Assembly (NCBI GenBank): GCA_016191335.1
Contig: JACPOW010000099.1
Location: 3,541-67,540, forward strand
Direction of reading: 5' to 3'
Origin: Elusimicrobiota bacterium
GTDB taxonomy: Bacteria; Elusimicrobiota; Elusimicrobia; UBA1565; UBA9628
DNA length: 64,000 nt
The notes under the pieces are model-generated. The model searched no databases, had not been told where the DNA came from, and was given only the letters and a program-made list of their open reading frames with translations. Position numbers and translations under genes: made by a program. Shown here piece after piece: positions 54,164 to 63,751 of the stretch (its first letter is position 1; each line of letters begins with the position of its first letter).

Positions 54164-55626
54164 TAGGCCCCCTTGCCGAACAACATCACGGCAGGCGTTT
54201 TGATGATGATCTCGAGGTCGAGGCCCAGAGACCAGTGCTCGATGTAGAAGAGGTCGAGGGCGAAGCGCTGCTCGCTCGACACGTCGGAACGGCCCGAGAC
54301 CTGCCACAGGCCGGTGATGCCCGGGAGTATGTTCATGCGCTTCTTGGCCGTCGCGCCGAAGTCGCGCTCGAGGGCCTCGACCTCGCCCGTGGTGAGGGCG
54401 AGCGGGCGGGGGCCGACGACGCTCATGTCGCCGAGCAGAGCGTTGAGGAACTGCGGGAACTCGTCGAGCGAGAAGCGGCGCAGCCACTTCCCGACGCGCG
54501 TCACGCGCGGGTCGCTCTTGGACTTGAAGAAGGCGCCTTTCTGGTCGTTGAGGCCCTTCACCGAGTCGATCCTCTGCTCGGCGTCGACGACCATGGTGCG
54601 GAACTTGAAGGCGTTGAAGACCTGGCGCCGGAGGCCGTAACGCTTCTGCGTGAAGAGGATCGGGCCCGGGGAGTCGAGCTTGATGAGGACGCAGATGACG
54701 AGCCACATCGGGGCGGTGACGGCGAGGAGCACGGCGGAGAAGAGGACGTCGAAGACGCGCTTGGCCAGGAAGTTGGCGCGCGTCAGCGAGGCGTGCTTGA
54801 TGCGGTAGGCGGGGATGCCGAGGTGGTGGTCCATCTGGACCTCGCCCATGCGGATCTCGAGCAGGTCGGGGACGAGGGCGAAGCGGATGCCGCGGGTGTC
54901 GCAGGCCTCGGCCGCGGCGAGGATGCGCTCGTGGGCGTCGCGCGTGCGCAGCAGGATGACCTCGTACCAGTCCTTCTCGTCGAGGACGCGCTCGAAGTCG
55001 TCCTGCCCGGCCAGCGCGGCCGCCTCTCGCACCTCCGCCCCGGGGTGGCGGGCGAGGATGCGGTCCTTGAGCACGGTCGCCACCGGGCCGCCGCCGACGA
55101 GCAGGACGGGGCGCGCGGCCTCGAGGCCGGCGAGCCAGTCGTCGAGCCAAAGCGCCAGGGTCTGGGACAGGCTCAGCAGGACGATGCCGATGGGGAACAC
55201 GATGGCCAGCATGACGCGCGAGTAGGCCAGCCGCTCGTAAAGGAACGCCGCCGCCAAGGTGGTCAAGGTCCCGAGGGCCGCGGCCTTGACGAGCTGGATG
55301 AAGCGGTCGGCCGCGCTCATGTAGGACGCGGAGTAGACCCGGTTCGAGCGCAGGAGCAGCAGCCAGATCGGCACCGCGGCGTAGAGCAGGCCCTGGTATT
55401 TGTCCCAGCCGACGGCCGCGCCGGAGAACGGGATGCGCGACACGAGCCAGGGCCATTCGAAGCGCGCCCAGAACGCGAGGCGGTAGGCCGCGCCCACCGC
55501 GAGCGCGTCGAAGAGGAGGTGCCCGGCGGTCCTCAGGCCGTGGCGGAGCCAGGGAGGCAGGCCCACGGCCGTGGCGGAGCGGGGCGCCGGGGCTTGCGCT
55601 TTGCGCGTGCGGTTCTGGAGGGCCAT
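54160..55626 (-). CDS. Undecaprenyl-phosphate sugar phosphotransferase (polyprenyl glycosylphosphotransferase, WbaP/CpsE-like)
   Basis: KRVFDVLFSAVLLAVTAPMWLVICVLIKLDSPGPILFTQKRYGLRRQVFNAFKFRTMVVDAE...VGKWLRRFSLDEFPQFLNALLGDMSVVGPRPLA...ITGLWQVSGRSDV. Confidence 0.93.
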   Translation of the reverse strand: MALQNRTRKAQAPAPRSATAVGLPPWLRHGLRTAGHLLFDALAVGAAYRLAFWARFEWPWLVSRIPFSGAAVGWDKYQGLLYAAVPIWLLLLRSNRVYSASYMSAADRFIQLVKAAALGTLTTLAAAFLYERLAYSRVMLAIVFPIGIVLLSLSQTLALWLDDWLAGLEAARPVLLVGGGPVATVLKDRILARHPGAEVREAAALAGQDDFERVLDEKDWYEVILLRTRDAHERILAAAEACDTRGIRFALVPDLLEIRMGEVQMDHHLGIPAYRIKHASLTRANFLAKRVFDVLFSAVLLAVTAPMWLVICVLIKLDSPGPILFTQKRYGLRRQVFNAFKFRTMVVDAEQRIDSVKGLNDQKGAFFKSKSDPRVTRVGKWLRRFSLDEFPQFLNALLGDMSVVGPRPLALTTGEVEALERDFGATAKKRMNILPGITGLWQVSGRSDVSSEQRFALDLFYIEHWSLGLDLEIIIKTPAVMLFGKGAY

Positions 55627-55664
55627 GCGGGAGGGATTGTATCAATTCCTCCAGGACGGAGGAA

Positions 55665-56759
55665 TCAGCGTTCGCCGCCGTAGAGCCGCGACAGCTCCGC
55701 GAGCATCCTTTCGCGTGAGAACTCGCGGCGGACCCGCTCGCGGCCGGCCGCGCCGAGCTTCAGGCGAAGGGCCTTGTCGTCGATGAGCTGCTGGCAACGC
55801 TCGAGCAGCTCCATCTCGGTCTTGACGATGAAGCCGGTGGCCCCGTCCTGGACGGCGTCGCGGTTGCCGGAGTTGTCCGAGGCGACGACGGGAAGGCCGG
55901 CCGCCATGGCCTCGAGGACGGCGTTGGGCAGAGCGTCCCAGCGGGAGTAGTGGACGAAGAGGTCGAGGGCGCGCAGGCGCTCGCGGGCCTCCTCGGCGGG
56001 CCTCCAGCCCGTGATCTCGGCGCGGCCCGCCAGGTTCATGTTCTCGAGCAGGACCCGCGCCCGGGCCTCGTCCTCGCCGCCGCCGATCCAGACGCACTTG
56101 AGGCCGTTGCGCGAATCGGTCAGGCGCTGGGCGAGCAGGATCCACGCGTCGGGGTCGCGCGCGTAGGTCAGGCGTCCGCAGGAGCCGACGACGAGCCCGT
56201 CGTGCGGCAGGGGCTCGAGGAACTCGCCGAGGTAGGCGTCGCAGACCGTGTGCACCGGGCCGCCGCCGAGGGCGCGGGCCGCGGCGGCCTCGCCGGGGGC
56301 GCAGGCGATGGTCGAGCCAAAGCGCGCGGCGGCCTTCTCGATGGTCTTGTAGAGAAGGCGCGAGGCCGCGGACCGGTCCTTCTGGAGGAACCCGTAGCCG
56401 TGGGGCGTGTAGAACACGGTCCTGATCCCGGCGGCCTTGGCCGCGGCGCGGGCGAGCACGCCCGCCTTCGAGGAATGCGCGTGGACGACGTCGGGACGAT
56501 GCTCGGCGAAGAGCGCGCGGAGCTTGCGCAGGGCCCCGAGGTCCGAGGCCAGGGAGATCTCGCGGGTCATCTCCGGCACGAAGTACGCGGTCTTGGCTCC
56601 GGCGCAATTGGCCCGATACGCGTCCGGCGAGCCGCCTCGCACCGCGTAGACGAGCGAGACCTCGAAGCGCGCGGGATCGAGCCCGTTGCAGATCGCGGCG
56701 ACCTGCTCGCCGGTCCCGCCGGGGCCGCCGCACTCGACGACTTGGAAGACTTTGATCAC
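55665..56759 (-). CDS. Glycosyltransferase family 4 (GT-B)
   Basis: VIKVFQVVECGGPGGTGEQVAAICNGLDPARFEVSLVYAVRGG...HAHSSKAGVLARAAAKAAGIRTVFYTPHGYGF...VLEAMAAGLPVVASDNSGNRDAVQDGATGFIV. GTG start with GTGA overlap. Confidence 0.92.
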   Translation of the reverse strand: MIKVFQVVECGGPGGTGEQVAAICNGLDPARFEVSLVYAVRGGSPDAYRANCAGAKTAYFVPEMTREISLASDLGALRKLRALFAEHRPDVVHAHSSKAGVLARAAAKAAGIRTVFYTPHGYGFLQKDRSAASRLLYKTIEKAAARFGSTIACAPGEAAAARALGGGPVHTVCDAYLGEFLEPLPHDGLVVGSCGRLTYARDPDAWILLAQRLTDSRNGLKCVWIGGGEDEARARVLLENMNLAGRAEITGWRPAEEARERLRALDLFVHYSRWDALPNAVLEAMAAGLPVVASDNSGNRDAVQDGATGFIVKTEMELLERCQQLIDDKALRLKLGAAGRERVRREFSRERMLAELSRLYGGER

Positions 56760-58039
56760 ACGGGCTCCTTTCCCCTGAACAAGCGCAGCGCCTCTTCGGC
56801 GGCGAACGGGAACAGCATCGGCAGATAGAGGAGCTTGTGGCGGCCGGCGCTGCCCAGGTCGAACTCCAGAAGCGCGGCGCCCGCGGTCATCATCGCGAAG
56901 AAGGCGAACAGGCCGATCCGCGCGGGGGCTTTCGAGCCGCGCGCGAACCCCGCCGCGGCGAGCAGCGCGATCAGCAGGAGCGCGGAGTTCTCTCCGGCCG
57001 CGGCCCAGCGCCCGATCTTCCCGTCCATCGGGTAGAGCCCGGGCAGCGGCATGAATAGGACGGTGAACGCGCCCTTGGGCAGATAGAACAGGACGTCGAG
57101 CCAGGTCTTGAAGGACGCGCCGGGATAGATCTGCGTGCCGATCTCCCGGTCCGCCTTGGTCGCCGCCCAGAGCCGGTCCGCCGCCTGGCGCGAGTTGCGG
57201 AAGCGGCTGATCCCTTCGGGCGAGGTCGGGCGATGGACCTCCAGCGAGTCGGCGCTGTACGCGACGGGGATCATCCGGGGCTGGGCCCGGCCCTGGCCGG
57301 CCGCGCTCGATTCCCGGGTGTGAAAGGAAGCGAGCAGGCCGCGGGATGCGGAGGGATGGACGGCCAGGGCCGCGAGAATGGCGACGGCGGCGAGCAGGGA
57401 GTTCGTCCTGGGGTGGTGCGCGGCCTCCAGACCGACCGCGGCCAGGATCGCCGCCCCCAGGCAGACGAGGACATACGAGCGGTAAAAACCGGCGGCGAGC
57501 AGGGCCAGGCCGGCGCCCAGAGCGAACGACGCGGCCCGGGCGCGGGAGGTCTTGGCGTTGAAGCCCGCGGCGAGCGCGGCGCCGAGCGCGGCGAAGGCCA
57601 TCAGAGCCACGGGGGCTTCCTTGAGGTTTTGGGACGTGTAGAAGACGTGGGACGGCCAGACGGCCATGGCGAGGCCGGCGCCCAAGGCCGCCCGGGCCGG
57701 GAAGGCGAAGGTCATCGCCCAGGCGAACGCCGCGACGGCCAGCGCGCCCATGACCGCGTTGAACAGCTTGACGACGAAGGGACGAGGTCCGAGGACGCGA
57801 TAGAACCCGAGCGATATCGAGGTCTGCAGCCGCTCGCCCAAGGTGCCGTTGATGGCCGGCGGGCGGCCGGCGCGGACGTCCTCGAGAGCGCTGAGCGCGT
57901 AGCCGTGGATGACGACGGCGTCGGTGTAGTAGTAAGCGGGGAAGATCGGCTTGATCTCGGTCGCGACGGCGCACGCGACGCGCAACGCCAAGGCGAGGGC
58001 GGCCAGCGCCGTCAGCGGCCGGCGCCTAATCCAGGACAC
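56756..58039 (-). CDS. Polytopic membrane protein, glycosyltransferase-like
   Basis: MSWIRRRPLTALAALALALRVACAVATEIKPIFPAYYYTDAVVIHGYALSALEDVRAG, many TM segments, polysaccharide-locus context. Confidence 0.7.
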   Translation of the reverse strand: MSWIRRRPLTALAALALALRVACAVATEIKPIFPAYYYTDAVVIHGYALSALEDVRAGRPPAINGTLGERLQTSISLGFYRVLGPRPFVVKLFNAVMGALAVAAFAWAMTFAFPARAALGAGLAMAVWPSHVFYTSQNLKEAPVALMAFAALGAALAAGFNAKTSRARAASFALGAGLALLAAGFYRSYVLVCLGAAILAAVGLEAAHHPRTNSLLAAVAILAALAVHPSASRGLLASFHTRESSAAGQGRAQPRMIPVAYSADSLEVHRPTSPEGISRFRNSRQAADRLWAATKADREIGTQIYPGASFKTWLDVLFYLPKGAFTVLFMPLPGLYPMDGKIGRWAAAGENSALLLIALLAAAGFARGSKAPARIGLFAFFAMMTAGAALLEFDLGSAGRHKLLYLPMLFPFAAEEALRLFRGKEPV

Positions 58040-58724
58040 GGTAGCGCAGGAGGCAGAGCAGGTAGGAGAAGCCGTCCTTCCAGGTGATCTTCTTGCCCTC
58101 TTCGTAGGTGCGGCCCGAGTAGGAGATGGGCACCTCGTAGATGCGCAGGTGCCGCTTGCAAATCTTCGCCGTGATCTCGGCCTCGATGCCGAAGCGCTCG
58201 CTGCGCAGGGGGATGGCCTTGATCTTCTCCGTCAGGAAGACCTTGTAGCAGGTCCCCATGTCCGTGAGGTTGATGTTGTACAGGACGTTCGTGATCAAGG
58301 TGAAGACCATGTTCCCGAAGTAGTGCCAGAAGAAGAGGACCCGGTGCGGCCCGCCGAGGAAGCGCGAGCCGTACACGGCGTCGGCCCGGCCGTCGAGGAT
58401 CGGAACGAGCAGGCCGGGGTAGTCCGCCGGGTCGTATTCGAGGTCGGCGTCCTGGATGAGCACGATATCCCCGGTCGCGCGCGCCAGCGCCGTCCTCAGG
58501 GCGGCGCCCTTGCCGCGGTTTCGTTCGTGCAGGACCACGATGGCGCGATCGCCGAGGCCGTGGAGCAGGTCGCGCGTGCCGTCGGTCGAGCCGTCGTCGA
58601 CGATGACGACCTGCTTTGCGAGCGGGATATCCACCGCCTCGACGCGGCGCAGGAGCTCGAGCACCGTGGCCTTCTCGTTGAAGACGGGGATGAGGATGGA
58701 GAGGGTTTTTCGCACCGGGGACAT
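58026..58724 (-). CDS. Glycosyltransferase family 2 (dolichol-phosphate mannosyltransferase-like)
   Basis: LSILIPVFNEKATVLELLRRVEAVDIPLAKQVVIVDDGSTDGTRDLL...RNRGKGAALRTALARATGDIVLIQDADLEYDPADYP. Confidence 0.92.
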   Translation of the reverse strand: MSPVRKTLSILIPVFNEKATVLELLRRVEAVDIPLAKQVVIVDDGSTDGTRDLLHGLGDRAIVVLHERNRGKGAALRTALARATGDIVLIQDADLEYDPADYPGLLVPILDGRADAVYGSRFLGGPHRVLFFWHYFGNMVFTLITNVLYNINLTDMGTCYKVFLTEKIKAIPLRSERFGIEAEITAKICKRHLRIYEVPISYSGRTYEEGKKITWKDGFSYLLCLLRYRVLD

Positions 58725-59905
58725 TATAGGTTTTCGCTCCCCCGCCGGAGGGCGGCGGTGCCCCAGGCCCAGACGAGCAGCAGCAGCGCGGAGAACTGCT
58801 CGTTCTGGAACGAGGTCTCGGTCAGCGACAGGACGAGGAAAGCGCAGACGGCCCCGGCCGCCCAGAGCGCGCGGGCGTCCGGCGTGGTCCGCGCGGCGCG
58901 GACGGCGCGCGAGGCCATCAGCCCGAGCAGGGCCGCCAGGGCGGCGGCTCCGGCGAGGCCGCGCTCGGCGAGCTGGTGCAGGTAGAGGTTGTGCGCCGAG
59001 CCCCAGTGGGTCTCCCCGTCGAGCGCGCTCGCGTGGTAGCTCGGGAAAAGGCGGTGGAATCCTCCGGGCCCGACGCCGGTCCAGGGGCGGTCGCGGAACA
59101 TGCGCCACGCCGTGTCCCACAGCGTCCAGCGCACCTGCTGCGGGTTGGCCGGGTCGTAGCGGAAGAGCGCGCTCAAGGTCCGTCCTCCGTTGGGCATGAC
59201 CTCCCAGGTCAATGCCGAGACGACGACCAGCGCCATGGCGGGCAGGGCCCAGCGCCGCGCGCGGGGCTCGAGCAGGGCCACGACGGCGAAGCCCGCGGCC
59301 GCGGCGAAGAGTGCCATGCGCGTCTGGCTCAGGATCAGGGCCGTCGCCGCCAGCAAAGCGAAGGCCGCGACGGCGGCGCGGCCCCGGGCGTCCCTTTCCC
59401 CGGGCCGCAGGAGCACGCAGGCGCCGCCGAGCGCGGCCACGGCCATCTGTTCGCCGAACACGACGGGGTGGACGAAGGCGTGAGCGCGGACCATCATGCC
59501 CCCCTTGAGGCCGCCGAGGAGGACCTGCCCGGCGCCGGTCAGCGCGGCCGCCCCGAACGACAGGCCGAGGGCCGGCAGCAGCGGCGCCCCGGGCTCGACG
59601 GCGAGAGCCGCGACGAAGAGCCCCATCGCCCACAGGCGGTGGAGGTCCTTGACGGCGTCGCGCAGGGAGGGTCCCGGGGCGGAGGAGCACGCCGCCGCCA
59701 GCAGCCCGGCCGCGGCGTAGGCCGCCAACGCGGCCAGGACGGGCTCGGAGCGCCAGGCCGAGAGCATCGCCCGCCCGTCGGTCCGCGCGCGGAGGATCAA
59801 GGCCAAGGCGAGGAGGGCCAGGGCGATGTTCGACGCGGCGATCGACAGAGGAAGGGCGAGCGCGGTCAAAGCCAGTGCCGCCGCGACGGGCGTCAGGGAG
59901 CGCAT
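58724..59905 (-). CDS. O-antigen ligase/polymerase-like polytopic membrane protein
   Basis: MRSLTPVAAALALTALALPLSIAASNIALALLALALILRAR...RDRPWTGVGPGGFHRLFPSYHASALDGETHWGSAHNLYLHQLAERG. Confidence 0.86.
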   Translation of the reverse strand: MRSLTPVAAALALTALALPLSIAASNIALALLALALILRARTDGRAMLSAWRSEPVLAALAAYAAAGLLAAACSSAPGPSLRDAVKDLHRLWAMGLFVAALAVEPGAPLLPALGLSFGAAALTGAGQVLLGGLKGGMMVRAHAFVHPVVFGEQMAVAALGGACVLLRPGERDARGRAAVAAFALLAATALILSQTRMALFAAAAGFAVVALLEPRARRWALPAMALVVVSALTWEVMPNGGRTLSALFRYDPANPQQVRWTLWDTAWRMFRDRPWTGVGPGGFHRLFPSYHASALDGETHWGSAHNLYLHQLAERGLAGAAALAALLGLMASRAVRAARTTPDARALWAAGAVCAFLVLSLTETSFQNEQFSALLLLVWAWGTAALRRGSENL

Positions 59906-59915
59906 GACGGAGAGT

Positions 59916-61388
59916 CTACCAGATGAGCCGGAGCACGGTCGCCGTGACCCCGGGGGCGAGAGCCGCGTTCGCCGCGGGCCTCGTCTTCAGCTTCCCGGAG
60001 GCGGCCATCGCGCGGACTCCCGCGTTCGCCCGGTTCAGGAAGGCGGGCGGCTCGGGCTCGGTCACGCCGTCCACGAAGACGATCGTGTCGCAGGACTTGT
60101 CCTTGAGGCGGATCAGCGCGGCCTCGGCGGAGGACTGCGCGTAGCCGAGGCTGACGAACCTCAGGCCGAGCCCGCGCATCGCGGCGAGCGAGGAGAGGTT
60201 GTTCGCGTTGAGCCGGGGGTCCTCGAGGGCGACGGCGGCGACCTTGCCTCCCGCGGCGACGACGGCGTCCACCAGTGCGCCGCGGTCCCAGCCCGGGTTG
60301 GCGCTCGGCGCGGAGCTCCGGAAGGTGCGGACCGCGCAGACGGAGAGCCCCGCGCCGAGCAGCAGGGCGGCCGAGGCTCCGCGGGCCGCCGCGCCGGGGA
60401 AGGAGACCGCGGCGCGCGCCGCGAGGAGGGCGGCCACGGGCAGCAGCGGCGCGATCAGACGCGGCTCGCGGTTGACGCCGGCCGCGTAGACGAGCAGCGG
60501 GGCCAGGCCCCATAGCGCGGCGTTCAGCCCCGCGCCCGCCTTCTCCCGGGCGGAGAGCGCGGCCGCCGCGCCGACGGCGGCCATCGCCGCGGCGAGGGGC
60601 CAGGACAGGGCGTCGCGGAAGATGGCGACGGCCCAGTCGAGCCGCGCGCCGAGGCCGCCGCCTCCGGCGTAGTCGCCCGCGACGCGGCCGAAGCCCGCGC
60701 TCCAGGCGAAGCCCAGCACGTACGGGAGGTTCGCCGCGTACCATGTCGCCGCGAGCGGGACGGCGACCAGCAAGGCGAGCTTCGCGTGGGGCCTCAGGCG
60801 CTCGCGCGCGGGCCAGGCGAAGCCGGCCGCGACCAGGGGGAAGGTGACCTTGGCCAGGAGCCCGAGCCCGAGGAGGACGCCGAGCCGCCAGCCCTCCCGG
60901 CGGTCGCCGGGCTTCGCGGCGGCGCAGCGCCAGGCCCACAGCCCGAGCAGGGCGGTCAGCAAGGTCTCGACGAGGAAGACGCGCGAGAGGCCGTAGGCCA
61001 GCGGGGTCAGCGCGCACAGCGCGCCGCCGAGCGCGGCCGCGTCCCGCGCGCGGGGATGGCCGCGCCACCACTCGGCCGCGGCGCGCGACCAGGCCCACGC
61101 CGCGAGCGCGGCGAGCGGCAGATTGACCCAGACCGCGACGCGCTCGCCGGGGCCGAGGACGGCGTACAGCGGCAGCGGGACGAGGGCGATCAGGGGCGCC
61201 TTGATGCGGAACGCCTCGGCGTAGGCGCGGGCGAATTCGAGGGGCCCGGCCTTGAGCGCGGAGAACAGGCGGAAGCTCGTCTCCAGGTACCAGGCGTCGT
61301 CGAAGGACGGGGGCGCGGCGTTGCGCGCGATGTGCCAGGCCGTGGCCCCCAGCGCGGCGGCGGCCGCCGCCGCGCAAAAGCGTCTCAC
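59916..61388 (-). CDS. GT39/ArnT-like membrane glycosyltransferase
   Basis: APPSFDDAWYLETSFRLFSALKAGPLEFARAYAEAFRIKAPLIALVPLPLYAVLG, ~10 TM segments. GTG start overlapping the upstream stop. Confidence 0.8.
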   Translation of the reverse strand: MRRFCAAAAAAALGATAWHIARNAAPPSFDDAWYLETSFRLFSALKAGPLEFARAYAEAFRIKAPLIALVPLPLYAVLGPGERVAVWVNLPLAALAAWAWSRAAAEWWRGHPRARDAAALGGALCALTPLAYGLSRVFLVETLLTALLGLWAWRCAAAKPGDRREGWRLGVLLGLGLLAKVTFPLVAAGFAWPARERLRPHAKLALLVAVPLAATWYAANLPYVLGFAWSAGFGRVAGDYAGGGGLGARLDWAVAIFRDALSWPLAAAMAAVGAAAALSAREKAGAGLNAALWGLAPLLVYAAGVNREPRLIAPLLPVAALLAARAAVSFPGAAARGASAALLLGAGLSVCAVRTFRSSAPSANPGWDRGALVDAVVAAGGKVAAVALEDPRLNANNLSSLAAMRGLGLRFVSLGYAQSSAEAALIRLKDKSCDTIVFVDGVTEPEPPAFLNRANAGVRAMAASGKLKTRPAANAALAPGVTATVLRLIW

Positions 61389-63751
61389 GCGCGCCGCCTC
61401 TCCCAGAGGGCGATGATCCCGTAGAGCACGAGGCCTCCCGCGAACGAGAGGGTCAGCGCCAGCGCCGCGCCGAGCACGCCGAGGGCCGGCACGAGCAAAG
61501 AGGTCAGCGCCAGGTTGCCGAGCCCCGCGGCGAGCGCTCCGGCCACCGACAGGCGCAGCCCCGAGAAGTCGCGCGCGGCGTACAGCGCCGAGATCGTCCC
61601 GTGGAGGAGGATCAGCGCCGCGGCGCCCGCGAACGCCGCGGCCCAGCCGAGATCGAGGTTGTAGCGCCGGCCGAACAAGGCGATGCCGCCGATCGCGGTG
61701 AGCCCGAAGAAGACCCAGGCCGCGAGCAGGGCTGGCCCGGCCGCGCGCCGGAACAGGGCCCAGATGTCGCGCTGCCCCTCGGGGCCGCTCGCCAAAGGCA
61801 CCAGCACGGCCTGCAGCATGTACAGGAACGCGAGCGCGACCTGGACGGTCGCCGTGAAGTAGGCGCTGAACAGGCCGACCTCCGTGGCGCTGGCGTGGCG
61901 GTTCAGGAACAGGCGCGCGGGCGCCAGGACGCAGGCGGTCGAGAGCAAAGTCGGGGCCGCCGTCGCGGCGTAGCGGCCGACGGCCTTCACGAAATCCCAT
62001 TCGAACGCCGGGCGCAGATAATGCCGCAGGACCCAGAGCGCGTACGCCGAGCTGGCGAGCAGGCTGCCGATGAACGCCAGGATCATCGCGCGATGGTCGG
62101 CTCCGAAGAAGACCACGAGCCCGGTGAGGAGGACCGGCGCGGCGATGCCGTAGACCGTCTCGACGAGCCCGCGGTGGGCGAAGCGCTTGAGGCCGAGAAG
62201 CGGGCTCGAGAGGACCTGGCTCAGGGCGGTCGCCGTCGCCAGGAGGGCCGACAGCGCGAACAGCTCCGCTGGCAGGCTCATCGCGCGCTCGAGCCAGAGG
62301 TGGGCCGCGGCCATCAGCGGCAGGCACAGCACGCCCCAGGCGAGGAAGGAGGCGAGCGCGGTGGAGATCAGGCGCGCGCGCCGCCCCTCGTCGGCCTCGT
62401 CGGCGATCAGCTTGCTCGTCGCCAGGGGGAAGCCCAGCATCGGGATGATCTGCAGGTAGGCCGCCGCCGCGATGACGAGGTTCGCGCGGCCGTACTCGAC
62501 CGGGCCGAGCAGACGGCCGGCGAGGAGCTGGGTGAGGAAGGTGGAGACGCGAGCCGTGCCGTACAGCACGCCGATCCAGCCGAGGCCCGAGAGCAGCGCC
62601 CGGTGGCGCTGCGGGGCGGGCGGGGCGGCGGGACCCGTCTTGCGGGCCCTCGCGACGAGCGCCTCGAGGCGGGCGAAGACGGCTTCCTCCGCGTGCGCGC
62701 GCGCCACGTCGACCCGCTCGCGCCGCGCGTCGTCCCGGCCGAGGGCGCGCGCGGCGGCCACCCAGGCCTCGGGGGTCCGGCAGATCGTGAGGACGTTCGA
62801 CAGCCCGTCGAGGGCGGGCAGGGGGCTCGCGAGCACGGGGCGGCCCGTCGCCAGGCACTCGAAGGTCTTGGCCGGGATCACCCCGCGGTTGTACTCGTCG
62901 TTCACGTACGGCAGGAGCAGGGCGTCGTGGTCGGCCAGCATCGCCGGCAATTCGTCGTAGGGGAAAAGGCCGCGGAAGCTCACGGAAGGGGGCAGCGGCG
63001 GAGGGGCCTCCTTGACCGGGCCGATCATGTCGATCTCGAAGCCGTCCTCGGCGAGCGCCCGGATCGGGGCATAGTCGAGCGCGCGCCATACCGTCCCGAA
63101 ATAGCAGAGCCTGCGGCGCGGACGGTCCGGGGGCGGGGGGAGGAAGAACTCGCGGCTCACGCCGTGGTGCAGCTCCACGACGTTGGGGTGCAGCGGCTTC
63201 TTGTCCTCGTACAGCGTGCGGGAGGTCGTCAGCACCAGGCCCGCGCGCGCCATCAGCGCGGCCTCGGTCTCGGCGAGGTTGGGCGGCGGCGAGGGCAGGC
63301 CGTAGAAGTTGTCGACGCAGTCGTACACCGTGAGCGAGGGCGCGAGACGGTCGATCAGGGCCAAGGTCGTCGCCGTCGGGAGATAGGCGAAGACGACCGG
63401 CCCGCGGCGCAGGCCCCGGTCGTGCAGGATGTCGGCCAAGCGCGGGGCCAGCAGGGCGGCGTTGGCCTCGAGGAAGAGGCGGCGGGTGGGCGGCAGGACC
63501 AGGGGGCTGACGACGGTGATTCCCTTGGGCACGCGCGAGTGCTTGGCGTGCCGTCCCCGCCACGCGCGGCTCAGGCGCTCCCTCACGCGGCCGAGGTCCC
63601 GCAAGCCCGGCTCGCGGAAGCCCGTGTTCTCGACGAAGAAGACGCGGTGACCGGCGCGGGCCCACTGCTCGGCGAAGGAGTGGTGGCGCTGGCGGGTGGC
63701 GCTCCACTCCACGCTGGAGAGGATGACCACATCGAAGGGGCGCGCGGTCAT
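61385..63751 (-). CDS. Fusion protein: N-terminal GT-B glycosyltransferase (~380 aa) + C-terminal MOP/Wzx-type flippase (~400 aa)
   Basis: N-terminal MTARPFDVVILSSVEWSATRQRHHSFAEQWARAGHRVFFVENTGFREP...VIPAKTFECLATGRPVLASPLPALDGL; C-terminal GWIGVLYGTARVSTFLTQLLAGRLLGPVEYGRANLVIAAAAYLQIIPMLGFPLATSKLIAD...AALALTLSFAGGLVLYGIIALWERRRA, one uninterrupted frame. Confidence 0.85.
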   Translation of the reverse strand: MTARPFDVVILSSVEWSATRQRHHSFAEQWARAGHRVFFVENTGFREPGLRDLGRVRERLSRAWRGRHAKHSRVPKGITVVSPLVLPPTRRLFLEANAALLAPRLADILHDRGLRRGPVVFAYLPTATTLALIDRLAPSLTVYDCVDNFYGLPSPPPNLAETEAALMARAGLVLTTSRTLYEDKKPLHPNVVELHHGVSREFFLPPPPDRPRRRLCYFGTVWRALDYAPIRALAEDGFEIDMIGPVKEAPPPLPPSVSFRGLFPYDELPAMLADHDALLLPYVNDEYNRGVIPAKTFECLATGRPVLASPLPALDGLSNVLTICRTPEAWVAAARALGRDDARRERVDVARAHAEEAVFARLEALVARARKTGPAAPPAPQRHRALLSGLGWIGVLYGTARVSTFLTQLLAGRLLGPVEYGRANLVIAAAAYLQIIPMLGFPLATSKLIADEADEGRRARLISTALASFLAWGVLCLPLMAAAHLWLERAMSLPAELFALSALLATATALSQVLSSPLLGLKRFAHRGLVETVYGIAAPVLLTGLVVFFGADHRAMILAFIGSLLASSAYALWVLRHYLRPAFEWDFVKAVGRYAATAAPTLLSTACVLAPARLFLNRHASATEVGLFSAYFTATVQVALAFLYMLQAVLVPLASGPEGQRDIWALFRRAAGPALLAAWVFFGLTAIGGIALFGRRYNLDLGWAAAFAGAAALILLHGTISALYAARDFSGLRLSVAGALAAGLGNLALTSLLVPALGVLGAALALTLSFAGGLVLYGIIALWERRRA

